DNA of 64,000 nt from Herminiimonas fonticola. GTDB lineage: Bacteria > Pseudomonadota > Gammaproteobacteria > Burkholderiales > Burkholderiaceae_D. How positions within the stretch are numbered: position 1 is the stretch's first letter; every line of letters starts with the position of its first letter. A program made the position numbers and the translations under genes. The notes below the pieces were generated by a model. It saw only the letters and a list, made by a program, of their open reading frames with translations, had not been told where the DNA came from and did no database searches. Of the stretch, positions 18,701 through 31,537 are shown in pieces. The stretch lies in the NCBI RefSeq assembly GCF_003293745.1, contig NZ_PTLZ01000004.1, positions 62,001 to 126,000 of the forward strand. The letters run 5' to 3'.

Positions 18701-20914
18701 CTATACCTTCAGGTAATCCTCGCGCGCACCCAGCCAGCGCGCCAGATGCGCTTCGACTGTGGCCGGATCGTCACGCAGCAATGTGTGCGCTAGATCGCGT
18801 GCTTTATCGACCAGCCATTGATCGGTTTCCAGGTCGGCGAAGCGCAGCATTGCCTGCCCGGATTGGCGCGCACCGAGGAATTCGCCGGGGCCGCGTATTT
18901 CCAGATCCTTGCGCGCAATTTCAAAACCGTCGGTCGATTCACGCATGATGCGCAGTCGCTGTTTTGCAACCATGCCTAACGGCCCCTGGTACAGCAACAG
19001 GCAAACACTGGCAGCCGAACCGCGCCCGACGCGTCCGCGCAATTGATGCAATTGCGACAGGCCGAAACGTTCTGCATGTTCGATCACCATCAGCGATGCA
19101 TTCGGTACGTCGACGCCAACTTCGATCACGGTAGTCGCCACCAGCACGTGGATGTCGCCGCGTGTGAAGGCGTCCATCACTTCCTGTTTTTCGGCAGGCT
19201 TCATGCGGCCGTGCACTAGGCCAACTTGCAAATCGGGTAAGGCTGCGACCAGCGTTTGATGCGTATCGGTTGCGGTTTGCAATTGCAATGCTTCCGACTC
19301 TTCAATCAAGGGACAGACCCAATACACTTGCCGCCCTTCCAGTGCGGCTGCGTGTACACGCTCTATGACTTCATCGCGCCGGTTTTGATCAATGACGCGC
19401 GTGACGATAGGTGTGCGCCCGGGTGGCAGTTCATCGATGACGGACACTTCCAGATCGGCGTAGTAAGTCATCGCCAGCGTGCGTGGAATCGGCGTGGCAG
19501 ACATCATCAATTGATGCGGGATTTTTTGTTTGCTTGATGCGAGATTGTTGTCCAAACCTTTGTTGCGCAATACGAGACGCTGGCCTACGCCGAAACGATG
19601 TTGTTCATCGACGATGACCAGGCCCAGTTTTGAAAACTGCACGTCTTCCTGTATCAATGCATGGGTGCCGATAATCAGTTGCGCTTCGCCGGATTCGATG
19701 CGCGCCTTGGCTTCCAGTTTTTCTTTTTTCTTCAGACTGCCCGTGAGCCAAGCAACGTTGACACCCAAGGGTTCCATCCAGCCGGCGATTTTGCGGAAAT
19801 GCTGATCCGCCAGAATTTCGGTAGGTGCCATCAACACCGCCTGAAAGCCGCTGTCTATGGCTTGCGCGGCGGCAATCGCCGCAACGACGGTTTTTCCGCT
19901 GCCGACGTCGCCTTGCAACAGACGTTGCATGGGAAAGGATTGCTGCAGGTCAGCGCGAATTTCTTCAAGCACGCGTTGTTGTGCGCCTGTCAGTGCAAAC
20001 GGCAACTGTTTTAAAAACGCTTTTGATAATTTTCCGACGGTCGGCAGGACCGCCGCACCTTTTTCGCGGCGTGCGATCTGCGCGCGCTTCATCGACAATT
20101 GTTGCGCCAGCAATTCATCGAACTTCATGCGTACCCATGCTGCATGCGAACGATCGGCCAATGCGCTTTCATCGATATCGGGCGGCGGATTGTGCAGCAT
20201 TCTGACGGCTGGTTCGAACTGCATGAGTTCCAGCGAGCTGCGCAATTGTTCCGACAAGGTGTCACGCCATGCTATGCGTGCCATCGCATCGATAATGGTT
20301 TTGCGCAACAGCGTTTGCGATAGACCTTCACCCGCCGGATAAACCGGTGTCAAAGCCGATGGCAGCGGCGCGCCTTCTATCACCATCTTGTAGGAAGGAT
20401 GGACCATCTCTGCGCCGAAGAAACCGTGCCTCACTTCGCCGCGTGCGCGTACCCGATTGCCTTCGGCCATTTGCTTGACCTGGCTGCCGTAAAAATTCAG
20501 GAAGCGCATGACTAGCTGGCCAGAGTCGTCCGAGATTGTTACTACCAATTGTCGGCGCGGACGGAAGGCAACTTCGCATGCAGTGACGATGCCTTCAACC
20601 TGAACCGAGCGGCCGAAGATAAAGCCGGCTTCGCTGATGTTCTTGATTTCGGTTTCATCTTCGTAGCGCAAAGGCAGGTGCAAGACCTTGTCCATGTCGG
20701 AGCGCAGTCCGAGCTTGATCAGCTTGTCGTCGATTTTGGCCGCACGCGTAGCTGCTGCAGGCGCAGCAGGTTTGGCTGTCGATTTCGTTGTCGATTTCGC
20801 AGCAGTTTTGGTGGCGGTTTTCGCGGAAACGACGGGCTTTTTCTTCAATACAGGCATATCAGGCCGAAAATGGGGCGGCAGGGCGTAAAATAGCGGGTTT
20901 TTCGATGACTTCAT
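18701..20914 (-). CDS. recG: ATP-dependent DNA helicase RecG
   Basis: A 737-residue superfamily 2 helicase that remodels stalled forks and Holliday junctions. It has an N-terminal wedge/OB domain, Walker A QGDVGSGKTVVAAIA, Walker B DEQHRFGVGQR, and helicase motif VI in QLRGRVGRG, followed by the TRG region. Residues 20-60 are a low-complexity Ala/Lys/Thr segment (KTATKTAAKSTTKST) not part of the usual fold. Starts at 20914 or 20857 are both possible, and neither has a clear ribosome site. It is divergent from queA. Confidence 0.95.
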   Translation of the reverse strand: MKSSKNPLFYALPPHFRPDMPVLKKKPVVSAKTATKTAAKSTTKSTAKPAAPAAATRAAKIDDKLIKLGLRSDMDKVLHLPLRYEDETEIKNISEAGFIFGRSVQVEGIVTACEVAFRPRRQLVVTISDDSGQLVMRFLNFYGSQVKQMAEGNRVRARGEVRHGFFGAEMVHPSYKMVIEGAPLPSALTPVYPAGEGLSQTLLRKTIIDAMARIAWRDTLSEQLRSSLELMQFEPAVRMLHNPPPDIDESALADRSHAAWVRMKFDELLAQQLSMKRAQIARREKGAAVLPTVGKLSKAFLKQLPFALTGAQQRVLEEIRADLQQSFPMQRLLQGDVGSGKTVVAAIAAAQAIDSGFQAVLMAPTEILADQHFRKIAGWMEPLGVNVAWLTGSLKKKEKLEAKARIESGEAQLIIGTHALIQEDVQFSKLGLVIVDEQHRFGVGQRLVLRNKGLDNNLASSKQKIPHQLMMSATPIPRTLAMTYYADLEVSVIDELPPGRTPIVTRVIDQNRRDEVIERVHAAALEGRQVYWVCPLIEESEALQLQTATDTHQTLVAALPDLQVGLVHGRMKPAEKQEVMDAFTRGDIHVLVATTVIEVGVDVPNASLMVIEHAERFGLSQLHQLRGRVGRGSAASVCLLLYQGPLGMVAKQRLRIMRESTDGFEIARKDLEIRGPGEFLGARQSGQAMLRFADLETDQWLVDKARDLAHTLLRDDPATVEAHLARWLGAREDYLKV

Positions 20915-21060
20915 GTCTTGCGTATTGCATCACATGAAAATGCCGATTCGGCAAGCTTTGCAACCATAGCAGTTCTGCCGCGCGATTGCATGCAAACAGA
21001 TTAAATTTGTCTGCGTCACACCTCGGACAGTAAAACCGATGTCTTCAAACTATTAAGCGC

Positions 21061-23207
<2,147 letters not shown>

Positions 23208-23241
23208 TTTTTGTCAGGCTTTGCTTTGCTAATTTTCATAG

Positions 23242-23268
23242 AGCATTGGAAAGCATTCTTCCAGTGCT
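23242..23268 (+). other. Hairpin between tgt and yajC
   Basis: AGCATTGGAA pairs with TTCCAGTGCT with one G-T pair over a seven-base loop. No T run follows, so termination would be weak; it may thin transcription into yajC. Confidence 0.35.
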
Positions 23269-23317
23269 AGAATAACCGACTGTTATTTATCCCTTACACA
23301 ACAACCTGGAGCATTCA

Positions 23318-23647
23318 GTGTTTATTTCCAACGCATACGCAGCAGCAGCGCCAGCAGCAGGCGGCATCATGGGCAGCTTGACTCAATTCGTACCGATTCT
23401 GTTGATGTTTGTCGCGCTGTACTTCCTGATGATTCGTCCACAGATGAAACGTCAAAAAGAACACAAAGCGATGGTCGAAGCAGTGACACGCGGTGATGAA
23501 GTAGTGACATCTGGCGGCGTCCTCGGCAAAGTGACCAAGGTTTCTGACGTTTATGTTTCGATCGAAGTACAAGAAGGCACGGAACTGATTGTGCAAAAAA
23601 GCGCAGTTACAACCTTGCTGCCTAAAGGCACGATCAAGTCGCTGTAA
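23318..23647 (+). CDS. yajC: Preprotein translocase accessory subunit YajC
   Basis: A 109-residue single-pass inner-membrane protein that joins SecD and SecF in the Sec holocomplex. It has an Ala-rich short N-terminus, one membrane helix (FVPILLMFVALYFLMIRP), then QMKRQKEHKAMVEAVTRGDE and GGVLGKVTKV, both family hallmarks. The start is GTG with a GGAG ribosome site six bases upstream. secD follows after a terminator-like hairpin. Confidence 0.93.
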   Translation: MFISNAYAAAAPAAGGIMGSLTQFVPILLMFVALYFLMIRPQMKRQKEHKAMVEAVTRGDEVVTSGGVLGKVTKVSDVYVSIEVQEGTELIVQKSAVTTLLPKGTIKSL

Positions 23648-23660
23648 TCTGGGTTAAACG

Positions 23661-23697
23661 CCCCACCTCCGCCAGCCGGATGTGGGGTTGATTTTTG
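23661..23697 (+). terminator. Terminator-like hairpin between yajC and secD
   Basis: CCCCACCTCCG (23661-23671) pairs with CGGATGTGGGG (23677-23687) with one mismatch, followed by TTGATTTTT. Inside the sec operon it would probably be partial. Confidence 0.5.
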
Positions 23698-23728
23698 TCT
23701 GACGCTCCATACCGAACCCTGAGTCAAT

Positions 23729-25588
23729 ATGAATCGCTATCCTCTCTGGAAGTACATTACGATCGCCGTCGCATTGCTGATAGGCGTGCTGTACACAATC
23801 CCGAATTTCTTTGGTGAATCACCTGCGGTGCAAATCAGCAGTGCGAAAGCTACCGTCAAGGTTGAAAGTTCCCTGATAACTCAGGTTGAGCAAGCTTTGA
23901 AAAAGGAAGGCATTGAATACGATGGTGTCGTGTATGAAACGCTGGGCACGCAAGGTACCGTACGCGTCCGTTTCCCGAATACTGATATCCAGTTCAAAGC
24001 CAAAGGCTTGCTGGAAAAGGATCTGAATATCGATCCTGCTGATCCAACCTATCTGGTTGCATTCAATCTGTTGCCGAACACACCTTCATGGCTGCAAAGT
24101 CTGCATGCAGCGCCCATGTATCTCGGTCTCGATTTGCGCGGCGGCGTGCACTTCCTGATGCAGGTCGATACCAAGGCTGTGATGGACAAGCGTGTGGTTG
24201 GTTTGCAAGCCAGTGCGCGCGCGATTTTGCGTGACAAGAATGTGCGTCACGCCGGTATTGCACGCAGTGGCGACAATATCGAAATCGCTTTCCGCGATGC
24301 CGAAACCCGCGCCAAGGCACGTATCGCACTCGGTGACGAATTGCGCGAACTGGTATTGACTGATAGCGGCACGGGCGAAGATTTGAAACTGGTAGGCGCT
24401 TTGCAACCGGCCACATTGAAGCAAACAGTAGAAGACGCGGTTCAGCAAAACATTACCACCTTGTCGAAACGCGTCAATGAACTGGGCGTTGCCGAGCCAT
24501 TGATCCAGCGTCAAGGTGCAGATCGTATCGTGGTGCAATTGCCAGGCGTGCAAGACGTCTCGCGTGCGAAAGACATCATCGGTAAAACCGCAACACTGGA
24601 AATTCGTCTGGTCGATGAAACAGTGACGCGCGGCACCGAAGAAACTGCAGCAATTCCATTCGGTTCCGAACTGTTCAAGGTCGGCAAGAACGCGCCTGTG
24701 GTCTTGTACAAGGATACGATCATCACGGGTGAATACATCTCCAGTGCATCGGCCAGCTTCGATCAAAATCATCAACCATCGGTCAGCATTGATTTGAACG
24801 GTGACGGTGGTCGCCGCATGCGTGAGGCAACCCGTTCGCGTGTCGGCAAGTCGATGGCGATTGTGCTGTTTGAAAAGAACAAGGGCGAAGTGTTGAGCGT
24901 TGCGACCATCCGTGATGAACTGGGTGCGCGCTTCCAGATCACCGGCATGGGTTCTTCCGAAGCGGCGAGTGATCTCGCACTGTTGTTGCGCGCAGGTTCA
25001 TTGGCTGCGCCTATGGAAATCATCGAAGAACGTACGATCGGACCGCAACTCGGTGCAGAGAATATCAGCAAGGGTTTCCACGCGACGCTGTACGGTTTCA
25101 TCGCGATTGCGCTGTTCATGGTGTTCTACTACCGCATGTTCGGTTTCTTCAGCGTGTTTGCGCTGGCCGTCAACGTGATGTTGCTGATCGCATTGCTGTC
25201 AATGTTGCAGGCGACATTGACGCTGCCGGGTATCGCCGCGATTGCGCTGACGCTGGGTATGGCGATTGATGCCAACGTGCTGATCAATGAACGTATCCGG
25301 GAAGAATTGCGTGCTGGACATTCGCCGCAGACGGCGATTGCGATGGGCTTCGAACGTGCATGGGCAACCATTCTTGATTCCAACGTGACGACGCTGATTG
25401 CCGGTCTGGCACTGTTGATTTTCGGTTCAGGTGCAGTGCGCGGTTTTGCAGTGGTGCATTGTCTGGGTATCCTGACTTCGATTTTTTCGTCCGTGTTCGT
25501 ATCGCGCGGCTTCGTTAATGTCTGGTACGGACGCAAGAAGAAATTGACAACGGTGTCGATTGGCCAGGTCTGGAAAGCGGCCGACTGA
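23729..25588 (+). CDS. secD: Protein translocase subunit SecD
   Basis: A 619-residue RND-fold membrane protein that uses the proton motive force to help pull proteins across the inner membrane. It has one N-terminal helix, a large periplasmic P1 region (LGLDLRGGVHFLMQVD is the SecD signature), and a C-terminal block of five helices. GMAIDANVLINERIREELR carries the conserved aspartate of helix 4. Full length. It is followed by secF after 137 bases. Confidence 0.97.
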   Translation: MNRYPLWKYITIAVALLIGVLYTIPNFFGESPAVQISSAKATVKVESSLITQVEQALKKEGIEYDGVVYETLGTQGTVRVRFPNTDIQFKAKGLLEKDLNIDPADPTYLVAFNLLPNTPSWLQSLHAAPMYLGLDLRGGVHFLMQVDTKAVMDKRVVGLQASARAILRDKNVRHAGIARSGDNIEIAFRDAETRAKARIALGDELRELVLTDSGTGEDLKLVGALQPATLKQTVEDAVQQNITTLSKRVNELGVAEPLIQRQGADRIVVQLPGVQDVSRAKDIIGKTATLEIRLVDETVTRGTEETAAIPFGSELFKVGKNAPVVLYKDTIITGEYISSASASFDQNHQPSVSIDLNGDGGRRMREATRSRVGKSMAIVLFEKNKGEVLSVATIRDELGARFQITGMGSSEAASDLALLLRAGSLAAPMEIIEERTIGPQLGAENISKGFHATLYGFIAIALFMVFYYRMFGFFSVFALAVNVMLLIALLSMLQATLTLPGIAAIALTLGMAIDANVLINERIREELRAGHSPQTAIAMGFERAWATILDSNVTTLIAGLALLIFGSGAVRGFAVVHCLGILTSIFSSVFVSRGFVNVWYGRKKKLTTVSIGQVWKAAD

Positions 25589-25725
25589 TGTTGATGGGCA
25601 GTGTTTAATTACGCTGCCGGTTCTTTCTCGTTCTGCTTGTATTCAGCAAGATTCGTATTTAGACATACAGGCTGCATGAACGCGATGATCGCGACAAAAT
25701 GCAGCGGTTGCCAAGAGAGGTAGTG

Positions 25726-26670
25726 ATGGAGTTTTTCCGCATCAAAAAAGATATTCCGTTCATGCGTCATGCGTTGATTTTCAACGTGATTTCGGCGCTG
25801 ACATTCGTTGTCGCAGTATTCTTCCTGTTCCATAAGGGTTTGCATCTGTCGATCGAATTTACCGGCGGTACGGTGATGGAAGTCGCGTATCCGAAGGCGG
25901 CCGACATCGAAGGTGTGCGTAACAAGATCGGTGATCTGGGTTACACCGACATGCAAGTGCAGAGCTTCGGCACTGCGCAAGATGTGTTGATTCGTTTGCC
26001 AGTGCAATCGAACGCAGATTCGGCGCAGGTGAGTCAACGCGTGATGGGTGCATTGACGGCGCAGGACAGTGGAGTTGTATTGAAGCGCGTGGAGTTCGTC
26101 GGCCCGCAGGTTGGTGAAGAATTGACGCATGATGGTTTGATGGCGCTAGGTATGCTGGTCATCGGCATCATGATTTATCTGGCATTTCGCTTCGAATGGA
26201 AATATGCAGTCTCGGCAATTCTCGCTAACTTGCATGACGTCATTATCATCCTTGGTTTCTTCGCATTCTTCCAATGGGAATTCTCGTTGACTGTGCTTGC
26301 CGCTGTGCTGGCAGTACTCGGTTATTCGGTGAATGAATCGGTGGTGGTGTTCGATCGTGTGCGTGAAACCTTCCGTGATCGCAAGCACGGCAAGATGGCC
26401 GTTTCTGATGTGATGAACCATGCGATCACCAGCACCATCTCGCGTACACTGATTACGCACGGATCGACACAATTGATGGTCTTGTCGATGTTTTTCCTCG
26501 GCGGCCCGACCCTGCATTACTTTGCACTCGCGTTGACGATCGGTATCTGCTTCGGTATTTACTCTTCGGTATTCGTCGCGGCAGCATTGGCGATGTGGCT
26601 GGGCGTCAAACGTGAAGACTTGATCAAACCGATCAAGGAAAAAGATGAGCATGATGGCGCGGTAGTGTAA
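25726..26670 (+). CDS. secF: Protein translocase subunit SecF
   Basis: A 314-residue partner of SecD with six membrane helices. IEFTGGTVMEV is the N-terminal family motif and YSVNESVVVFDRVRE the conserved helix-4 motif. The ATG at 25726 (MEFFRIKK) gives the usual length; the in-frame codons before it do not match the family. The gene ends at a long perfect terminator. Confidence 0.96.
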   Translation: MEFFRIKKDIPFMRHALIFNVISALTFVVAVFFLFHKGLHLSIEFTGGTVMEVAYPKAADIEGVRNKIGDLGYTDMQVQSFGTAQDVLIRLPVQSNADSAQVSQRVMGALTAQDSGVVLKRVEFVGPQVGEELTHDGLMALGMLVIGIMIYLAFRFEWKYAVSAILANLHDVIIILGFFAFFQWEFSLTVLAAVLAVLGYSVNESVVVFDRVRETFRDRKHGKMAVSDVMNHAITSTISRTLITHGSTQLMVLSMFFLGGPTLHYFALALTIGICFGIYSSVFVAAALAMWLGVKREDLIKPIKEKDEHDGAVV

Positions 26671-26690
26671 GCGTCTGAGGTAAATTAAAA

Positions 26691-26730
26691 AACAATAAAA
26701 AAGCCGGCGATTGCCGGCTTTTTTATTGTT
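26691..26730. terminator. Perfect 18-bp bidirectional terminator
   Basis: An uninterrupted 18-bp stem (AACAATAAAAAAGCCGGC against its complement) over a four-base GATT loop, with T tracts on both strands. It serves secF on the plus strand and the converging MarR gene. Confidence 0.92.
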
Positions 26731-26740
26731 GATTGTCTTG

Positions 26741-27190
26741 TCAGTATTTGGGTTTCGGTTGCTTGCCGGTCAGGTTGGCGTGCAGCTTGGTCAATTCCTT
26801 GTCCAGTGCTTCGAAATCCTGTTCGGCATAGTTGGCGAAGGATTGCTTGCCGAATGCGATTTGCGGCGCAAATACGCGCTTGAATTCCGCTTCGCCTTGT
26901 TTGGTAAGTTTTACTAAAGTACTGCGCCTGTCTTCAAGTTGCGTGATGCGGTCTACCAATCCTTTTTCCTGCAATCTATCAATCACGCCGGTCAGTGTGC
27001 CTTTGGTGATCAGTGTCCGCTCGCCCAGTTCCTTGAAGGTCATGCCCGGCGTATTGCCCAGCGTCGCCACGATGTCGAACTGCGATGGCGTCAGGCCGGT
27101 TCTGCAACGGATGTTGGCACCGGATTGGCGTTCGAATGCATGGAAGCATTCAGCCAGTAATCGGATGCTGCGGACATAGCGTTCAGTCAT
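26741..27190 (-). CDS. MarR-family transcriptional regulator
   Basis: A 149-residue winged-helix regulator. The recognition region GERTLITKGTLTGVIDRLQE and the wing RITQLEDRRSTLVKLTKQG are typical of MarR, whose dimers usually repress efflux or stress genes and release DNA on binding phenolic ligands. It lies alone between two terminators, so its targets are not evident. No membrane segments or cysteine sensor stands out. Confidence 0.88.
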   Translation of the reverse strand: MTERYVRSIRLLAECFHAFERQSGANIRCRTGLTPSQFDIVATLGNTPGMTFKELGERTLITKGTLTGVIDRLQEKGLVDRITQLEDRRSTLVKLTKQGEAEFKRVFAPQIAFGKQSFANYAEQDFEALDKELTKLHANLTGKQPKPKY

Positions 27191-27261
27191 GAAATTCCAA
27201 AATTAAAACTAAATAAAAACGCAGAAATAAAATTAAAAGTGGCAAGCAAAAAGCGTGAAAG

Positions 27262-27295
27262 AAAAAGCCGACGCCATACAACATCGGCTTTTTTA
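27262..27295 (-). terminator. Terminator after the first YceI gene
   Basis: AAAAAGCCGA pairs with TCGGCTTTTT around a GC-containing loop; the T run lies on both strands. It closes the minus-strand cytochrome b561/YceI unit. Confidence 0.8.
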
Positions 27296-27309
27296 CATAT
27301 CAATTACGC

Positions 27310-27879
27310 TTAGTCTGCTTTGACTGCTTCAACCTGGATCGCCAGCTTGACTTCAGGCGAGAAGCCATAAGCCATGCCATAGGTCAGACCGAAATCAGCA
27401 CGATTGAAGGTGGCCGATACGTCAGCGCCACACACTTCACGTTTCAGCATTGGATGCTGAATACATTTGAATTTGTTGATTGCCAAAGTCACAGGTTTGG
27501 TAACACCCAGCAAGGTCAACTCGCCATCAACCGAAACCGGTTTGTCGCCATCGAATTTAATCGATTTGCTTTTGTAGATAGCAGTTGGAAATTTTTCTAC
27601 GTTGAACATTTCTTTGCTTTTTGCATGTTCGTTCATTTTTGCGTGGCCAAAATCGATAGAGCTGGCATCGATGGTGATATCCAGTGAGCCGGTTTTCGCA
27701 GCGCGATCCAGCACGACATTGCCGCTGGTTTTATCGAACTTGCCGCGCCAGAAAGAAATGCCCATGTGATCGGCTTCAAAGCTTGGGTAGGTGTGGCTAG
27801 GGTCGATCGTGTAGGTTTGTGCAAAAGCGGAAGTCGCGCTGGCGGCCAGCAAACAGATCAGTGCAATTTTGGATTTCAT
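27310..27879 (-). CDS. YceI-family periplasmic lipid-binding protein
   Basis: A 189-residue exported protein with a signal peptide ending at AFA-QTYTID. The YceI lipocalin-like fold is shown by [20 protein letters not shown] near the N-terminus and [17 protein letters not shown] in the middle. Family members bind polyisoprenoids or similar amphiphiles in a hydrophobic barrel. Two cysteines (CIQH and EVCGADV) lie in the second half. It is last in a unit with a second YceI protein and cytochrome b561, suggesting a role in quinone or isoprenoid redox handling at the membrane. Confidence 0.9.
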   Translation of the reverse strand: MKSKIALICLLAASATSAFAQTYTIDPSHTYPSFEADHMGISFWRGKFDKTSGNVVLDRAAKTGSLDITIDASSIDFGHAKMNEHAKSKEMFNVEKFPTAIYKSKSIKFDGDKPVSVDGELTLLGVTKPVTLAINKFKCIQHPMLKREVCGADVSATFNRADFGLTYGMAYGFSPEVKLAIQVEAVKAD

Positions 27880-27983
27880 TCAATAACTCCTGTGTGGTTT
27901 AAATACGGCAGCTATGCCGAGTGTCGGTACTTATAAAGTTGTGCTGCAAGTTTTACTGCGATCGGTACACCGATTTTGTAATG

Positions 27984-28571
27984 CTATTGCGCCGCAACGA
28001 CGCGAAACTTGATTGCCACTTCATCGGCCACCATGCTGGTGTCTTTCCATTCGCCTTCGCCAATGTTGTAGGTCAAACGTTTGATAGGCAACACGCCTTC
28101 AAACACTTGATTGCTGCCGTCTTTTTTCACCGTCAAAGGGAAGCTGACGTCGGTGGTCTTGCCTTTGATCGTGAGCTTGCCGGTGACGTCGAGCTTGCCT
28201 GCGGTACCGTTCTTGATCTGGCTGGAGACGAAGCTGGCTTTAGGAAATTGTGCAGCGTTGAACCAATCCTTCTTCATCACTTCCTTGTTGTAGTCCGCAT
28301 CGCCCAGATCGAAGCTGGTGACGTCGATATCTACATTGGCTTTCGATGCTTCCGGCTTGGCGGCGTCATAGGTGATGGCCGCGGTGAACTTCTTGAACTT
28401 GGCATCGACAGGCACATTCAATTGCTTGAAGGTGATCGTGACATTGCTTTTTGCGGCGTCAGTTTTTAATGCAGTGGCGGCAATGGCTGGCACTGCGATG
28501 CAGACCGCCGCGACGGCAAGCCAGCGACGCGTGCTGCTTAATGTATGACCAAACGTGGAAAGTAAGAACAT
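27984..28571 (-). CDS. Second YceI-family periplasmic protein
   Basis: A 195-residue exported YceI protein with an N-terminal signal segment (WLAVAAVCIAVPAIAATA). The core has VTITFKQLNVPVDAKFKKF and GKLTIKGKTTDVSFPLTV. It is diverged from its downstream neighbour and lacks the cysteine pair. I use the ATG at 28571, which has an AAAGGA ribosome site; a GTG at 28601 would overlap the cytochrome b561 stop. It lies 26 bases after the cytochrome gene. Confidence 0.87.
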   Translation of the reverse strand: MFLLSTFGHTLSSTRRWLAVAAVCIAVPAIAATALKTDAAKSNVTITFKQLNVPVDAKFKKFTAAITYDAAKPEASKANVDIDVTSFDLGDADYNKEVMKKDWFNAAQFPKASFVSSQIKNGTAGKLDVTGKLTIKGKTTDVSFPLTVKKDGSNQVFEGVLPIKRLTYNIGEGEWKDTSMVADEVAIKFRVVAAQ

Positions 28572-28597
28572 GGGTAATCCTTTCGAGTATGTGAAGC

Positions 28598-29134
28598 TCA
28601 CGGGAGCATGCGTTGCAGCGTGCGGTCCCGGTCTATGAATTGATGCTTGAGTACAGCGAGAACGTGCAGGCAGAAGACGCCTAGCAATACAACATTGAAT
28701 GCATAATGGACTTGCTTGAGCAAGGCTTTCAATTCCGGATCAGGCGCGATAAAAACTGGCAATGGCAATACACCTAGATAAACGACAGGAACGCCGGCAG
28801 CCAGGCTGTAGAAATAGCCGGATAAGGGCACGGCAAAAATCAGCACATACATCAATGCGTGAGAAACATGCGAAGCTTTCTTTTGCCAGTTCGGCATGCT
28901 GTCGGCGTAAGGTGGGACGGCATGCGTCATGCGCCACAATACGCGCAGGCAGGCGAGGCTGAAGATGGTCACGCCCAGCCATTTATGCCAGGAGAAATAT
29001 TTGAGCTTGGTTGGCGTCAGACCGGGAATGTCGACCATCGTCAGCCCGAGCAGGAAGGCGGCGATAATCAGGGCGGCCATCAGCCAGTGCAGTGCGATGG
29101 CTGTCAGCGAGTAGCGGTTCGTGGATGAACGCAT
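28598..29134 (-). CDS. Cytochrome b561 family protein
   Basis: A 178-residue membrane protein with four hydrophobic helices and histidines placed to hold b-type heme (ALHWLMAALIIAAF in helix 1, FSWHKWLGVTIFSLACLRVL in helix 2, and HYAFNVVLLGVFCLHVLAVLKH near the end). The family shuttles electrons between ubiquinol and periplasmic acceptors. E. coli has the same cybB-like/yceI pairing (yceJ-yceI). It is first in the unit with two YceI proteins. Confidence 0.9.
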   Translation of the reverse strand: MRSSTNRYSLTAIALHWLMAALIIAAFLLGLTMVDIPGLTPTKLKYFSWHKWLGVTIFSLACLRVLWRMTHAVPPYADSMPNWQKKASHVSHALMYVLIFAVPLSGYFYSLAAGVPVVYLGVLPLPVFIAPDPELKALLKQVHYAFNVVLLGVFCLHVLAVLKHQFIDRDRTLQRMLP

Positions 29135-29185
29135 AGTTTCATTTTGATAATAAGTTCAAGTTAGGACTAATATAGCAAAATAAAT

Positions 29186-29232
29186 AGAAGTCTGCTGGCG
29201 ATCGGTTTTTTTACCGATGCCAGCGCGCTTCT
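29186..29232 (-). terminator. Terminator hairpin beside cytochrome b561 and purB
   Basis: GCTGGC-ATCGGT pairs with ACCGATGCCAGC, with one bulged base and a T loop, and outer AGAAG/CTTCT pairs. T-rich sequence follows on the minus strand. It lies just past the 3' end of purB. Confidence 0.75.
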
Positions 29233-29244
29233 ATCCGATGCGGC

Positions 29245-30666
<1,422 letters not shown>

Positions 30667-30763
30667 TTACTGCATATTGGGCGCAAATACGGAATTCGAC
30701 ATTTTACCACTCGCGGCAGGTGCAAAATAGGGGTGGGCAATCTGTGCGCAAAGACACGGTTTC

Positions 30764-30785
30764 TATAATGGGCCGATGTTATAAT
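30764..30785 (+). promoter_or_regulatory. Tandem TATAAT boxes upstream of the GST gene
   Basis: Two perfect TATAAT hexamers (30764-30769 and 30780-30785) lie 16 bp apart, 30-50 bases before the GST start. Neither has a good -35 at the usual distance, so the promoter call is tentative. Confidence 0.45.
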
Positions 30786-30814
30786 CCCCTTCCAATTTTC
30801 GACGTAAAGCATCT

Positions 30815-31423
30815 ATGAAACTGATTGGTTCTCTCGCCAGCCCTTACGTACGCAAAGTACGTGTTGTGATGTTGGAAAAAAGAATTGAGTACGATTTTGC
30901 TCTGGAGAATGTTTGGGCAGCCGATACCCTGATTCAGGAATCCAATCCACTAGGCAAAGTGCCTTGCCTGGTGATGGAAGACGGCGGCGCGATGTTCGAT
31001 TCGCGCGTAATCGTTGAATACCTGGATACCCTGACGCCGGTCGGCAAGCTGATTCCACCGAATGGACGCGAACGCGCCGAAGTTAAATGCTGGGAAGCGC
31101 TGGCAGATGGCGTCTGCGATGCCGCGATGTTATTGCGTCTGGAACATACCCTGCGCCCTGCTGAGCAGCGTAGCCAGAACTGGATAGACAGACAGACGGC
31201 CAAGGTGAATGCAGGTTTGAAGGCGATGTCGGTCGGTTTGAAAGATACGGCGTTCTGCGCCGGCAATCAGTACACGCTGGCTGATGTGGCTGTTGGCTGC
31301 ACATTGGATTGGCTGACTTTCCGTTTTCCGGAAATCTCGTGGCGTGCTGAATATCCAAATCTGGAAAAACTGATGGAAAAATTATCCGAACGACCATCGT
31401 TCAAGGAAACCGTGCCCAAGTAA
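30815..31423 (+). CDS. Glutathione S-transferase family protein, YibF-like
   Basis: A 202-residue protein with an N-terminal thioredoxin-like domain (GSLASPYVRKVRVVMLEKRI, then GKVPCLVMEDG with the cis-proline, and FDSRVIVEYLD) and an all-helical C-terminal domain with the YTLADVAVGCTLDWL capping motif. It resembles YibF-type GSTs of unknown substrate. It is a single gene with its own promoter region and terminator. SspA is a related alternative, but SspA normally sits next to rpsI/petABC and sspB, which are absent here. Confidence 0.88.
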   Translation: MKLIGSLASPYVRKVRVVMLEKRIEYDFALENVWAADTLIQESNPLGKVPCLVMEDGGAMFDSRVIVEYLDTLTPVGKLIPPNGRERAEVKCWEALADGVCDAAMLLRLEHTLRPAEQRSQNWIDRQTAKVNAGLKAMSVGLKDTAFCAGNQYTLADVAVGCTLDWLTFRFPEISWRAEYPNLEKLMEKLSERPSFKETVPK

Positions 31424-31447
31424 TTTTGCTTGCTTAAGCGAGGGTAC

Positions 31448-31477
31448 AAAAAAGGGACGCAGATGCGTCCCTTTTTT
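31448..31477 (+). terminator. Perfect 13-bp terminator after the GST gene
   Basis: AAAAAAGGGACGC pairs with GCGTCCCTTTTTT over an AGAT loop. It can also act on the converging bfr transcript. Confidence 0.9.
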
Positions 31478-31537
31478 ATTTTCGATCAGGTCGAACAAGC
31501 GGCAATGATCATCAGTGCCGCATTTGGAGTGAGTCGA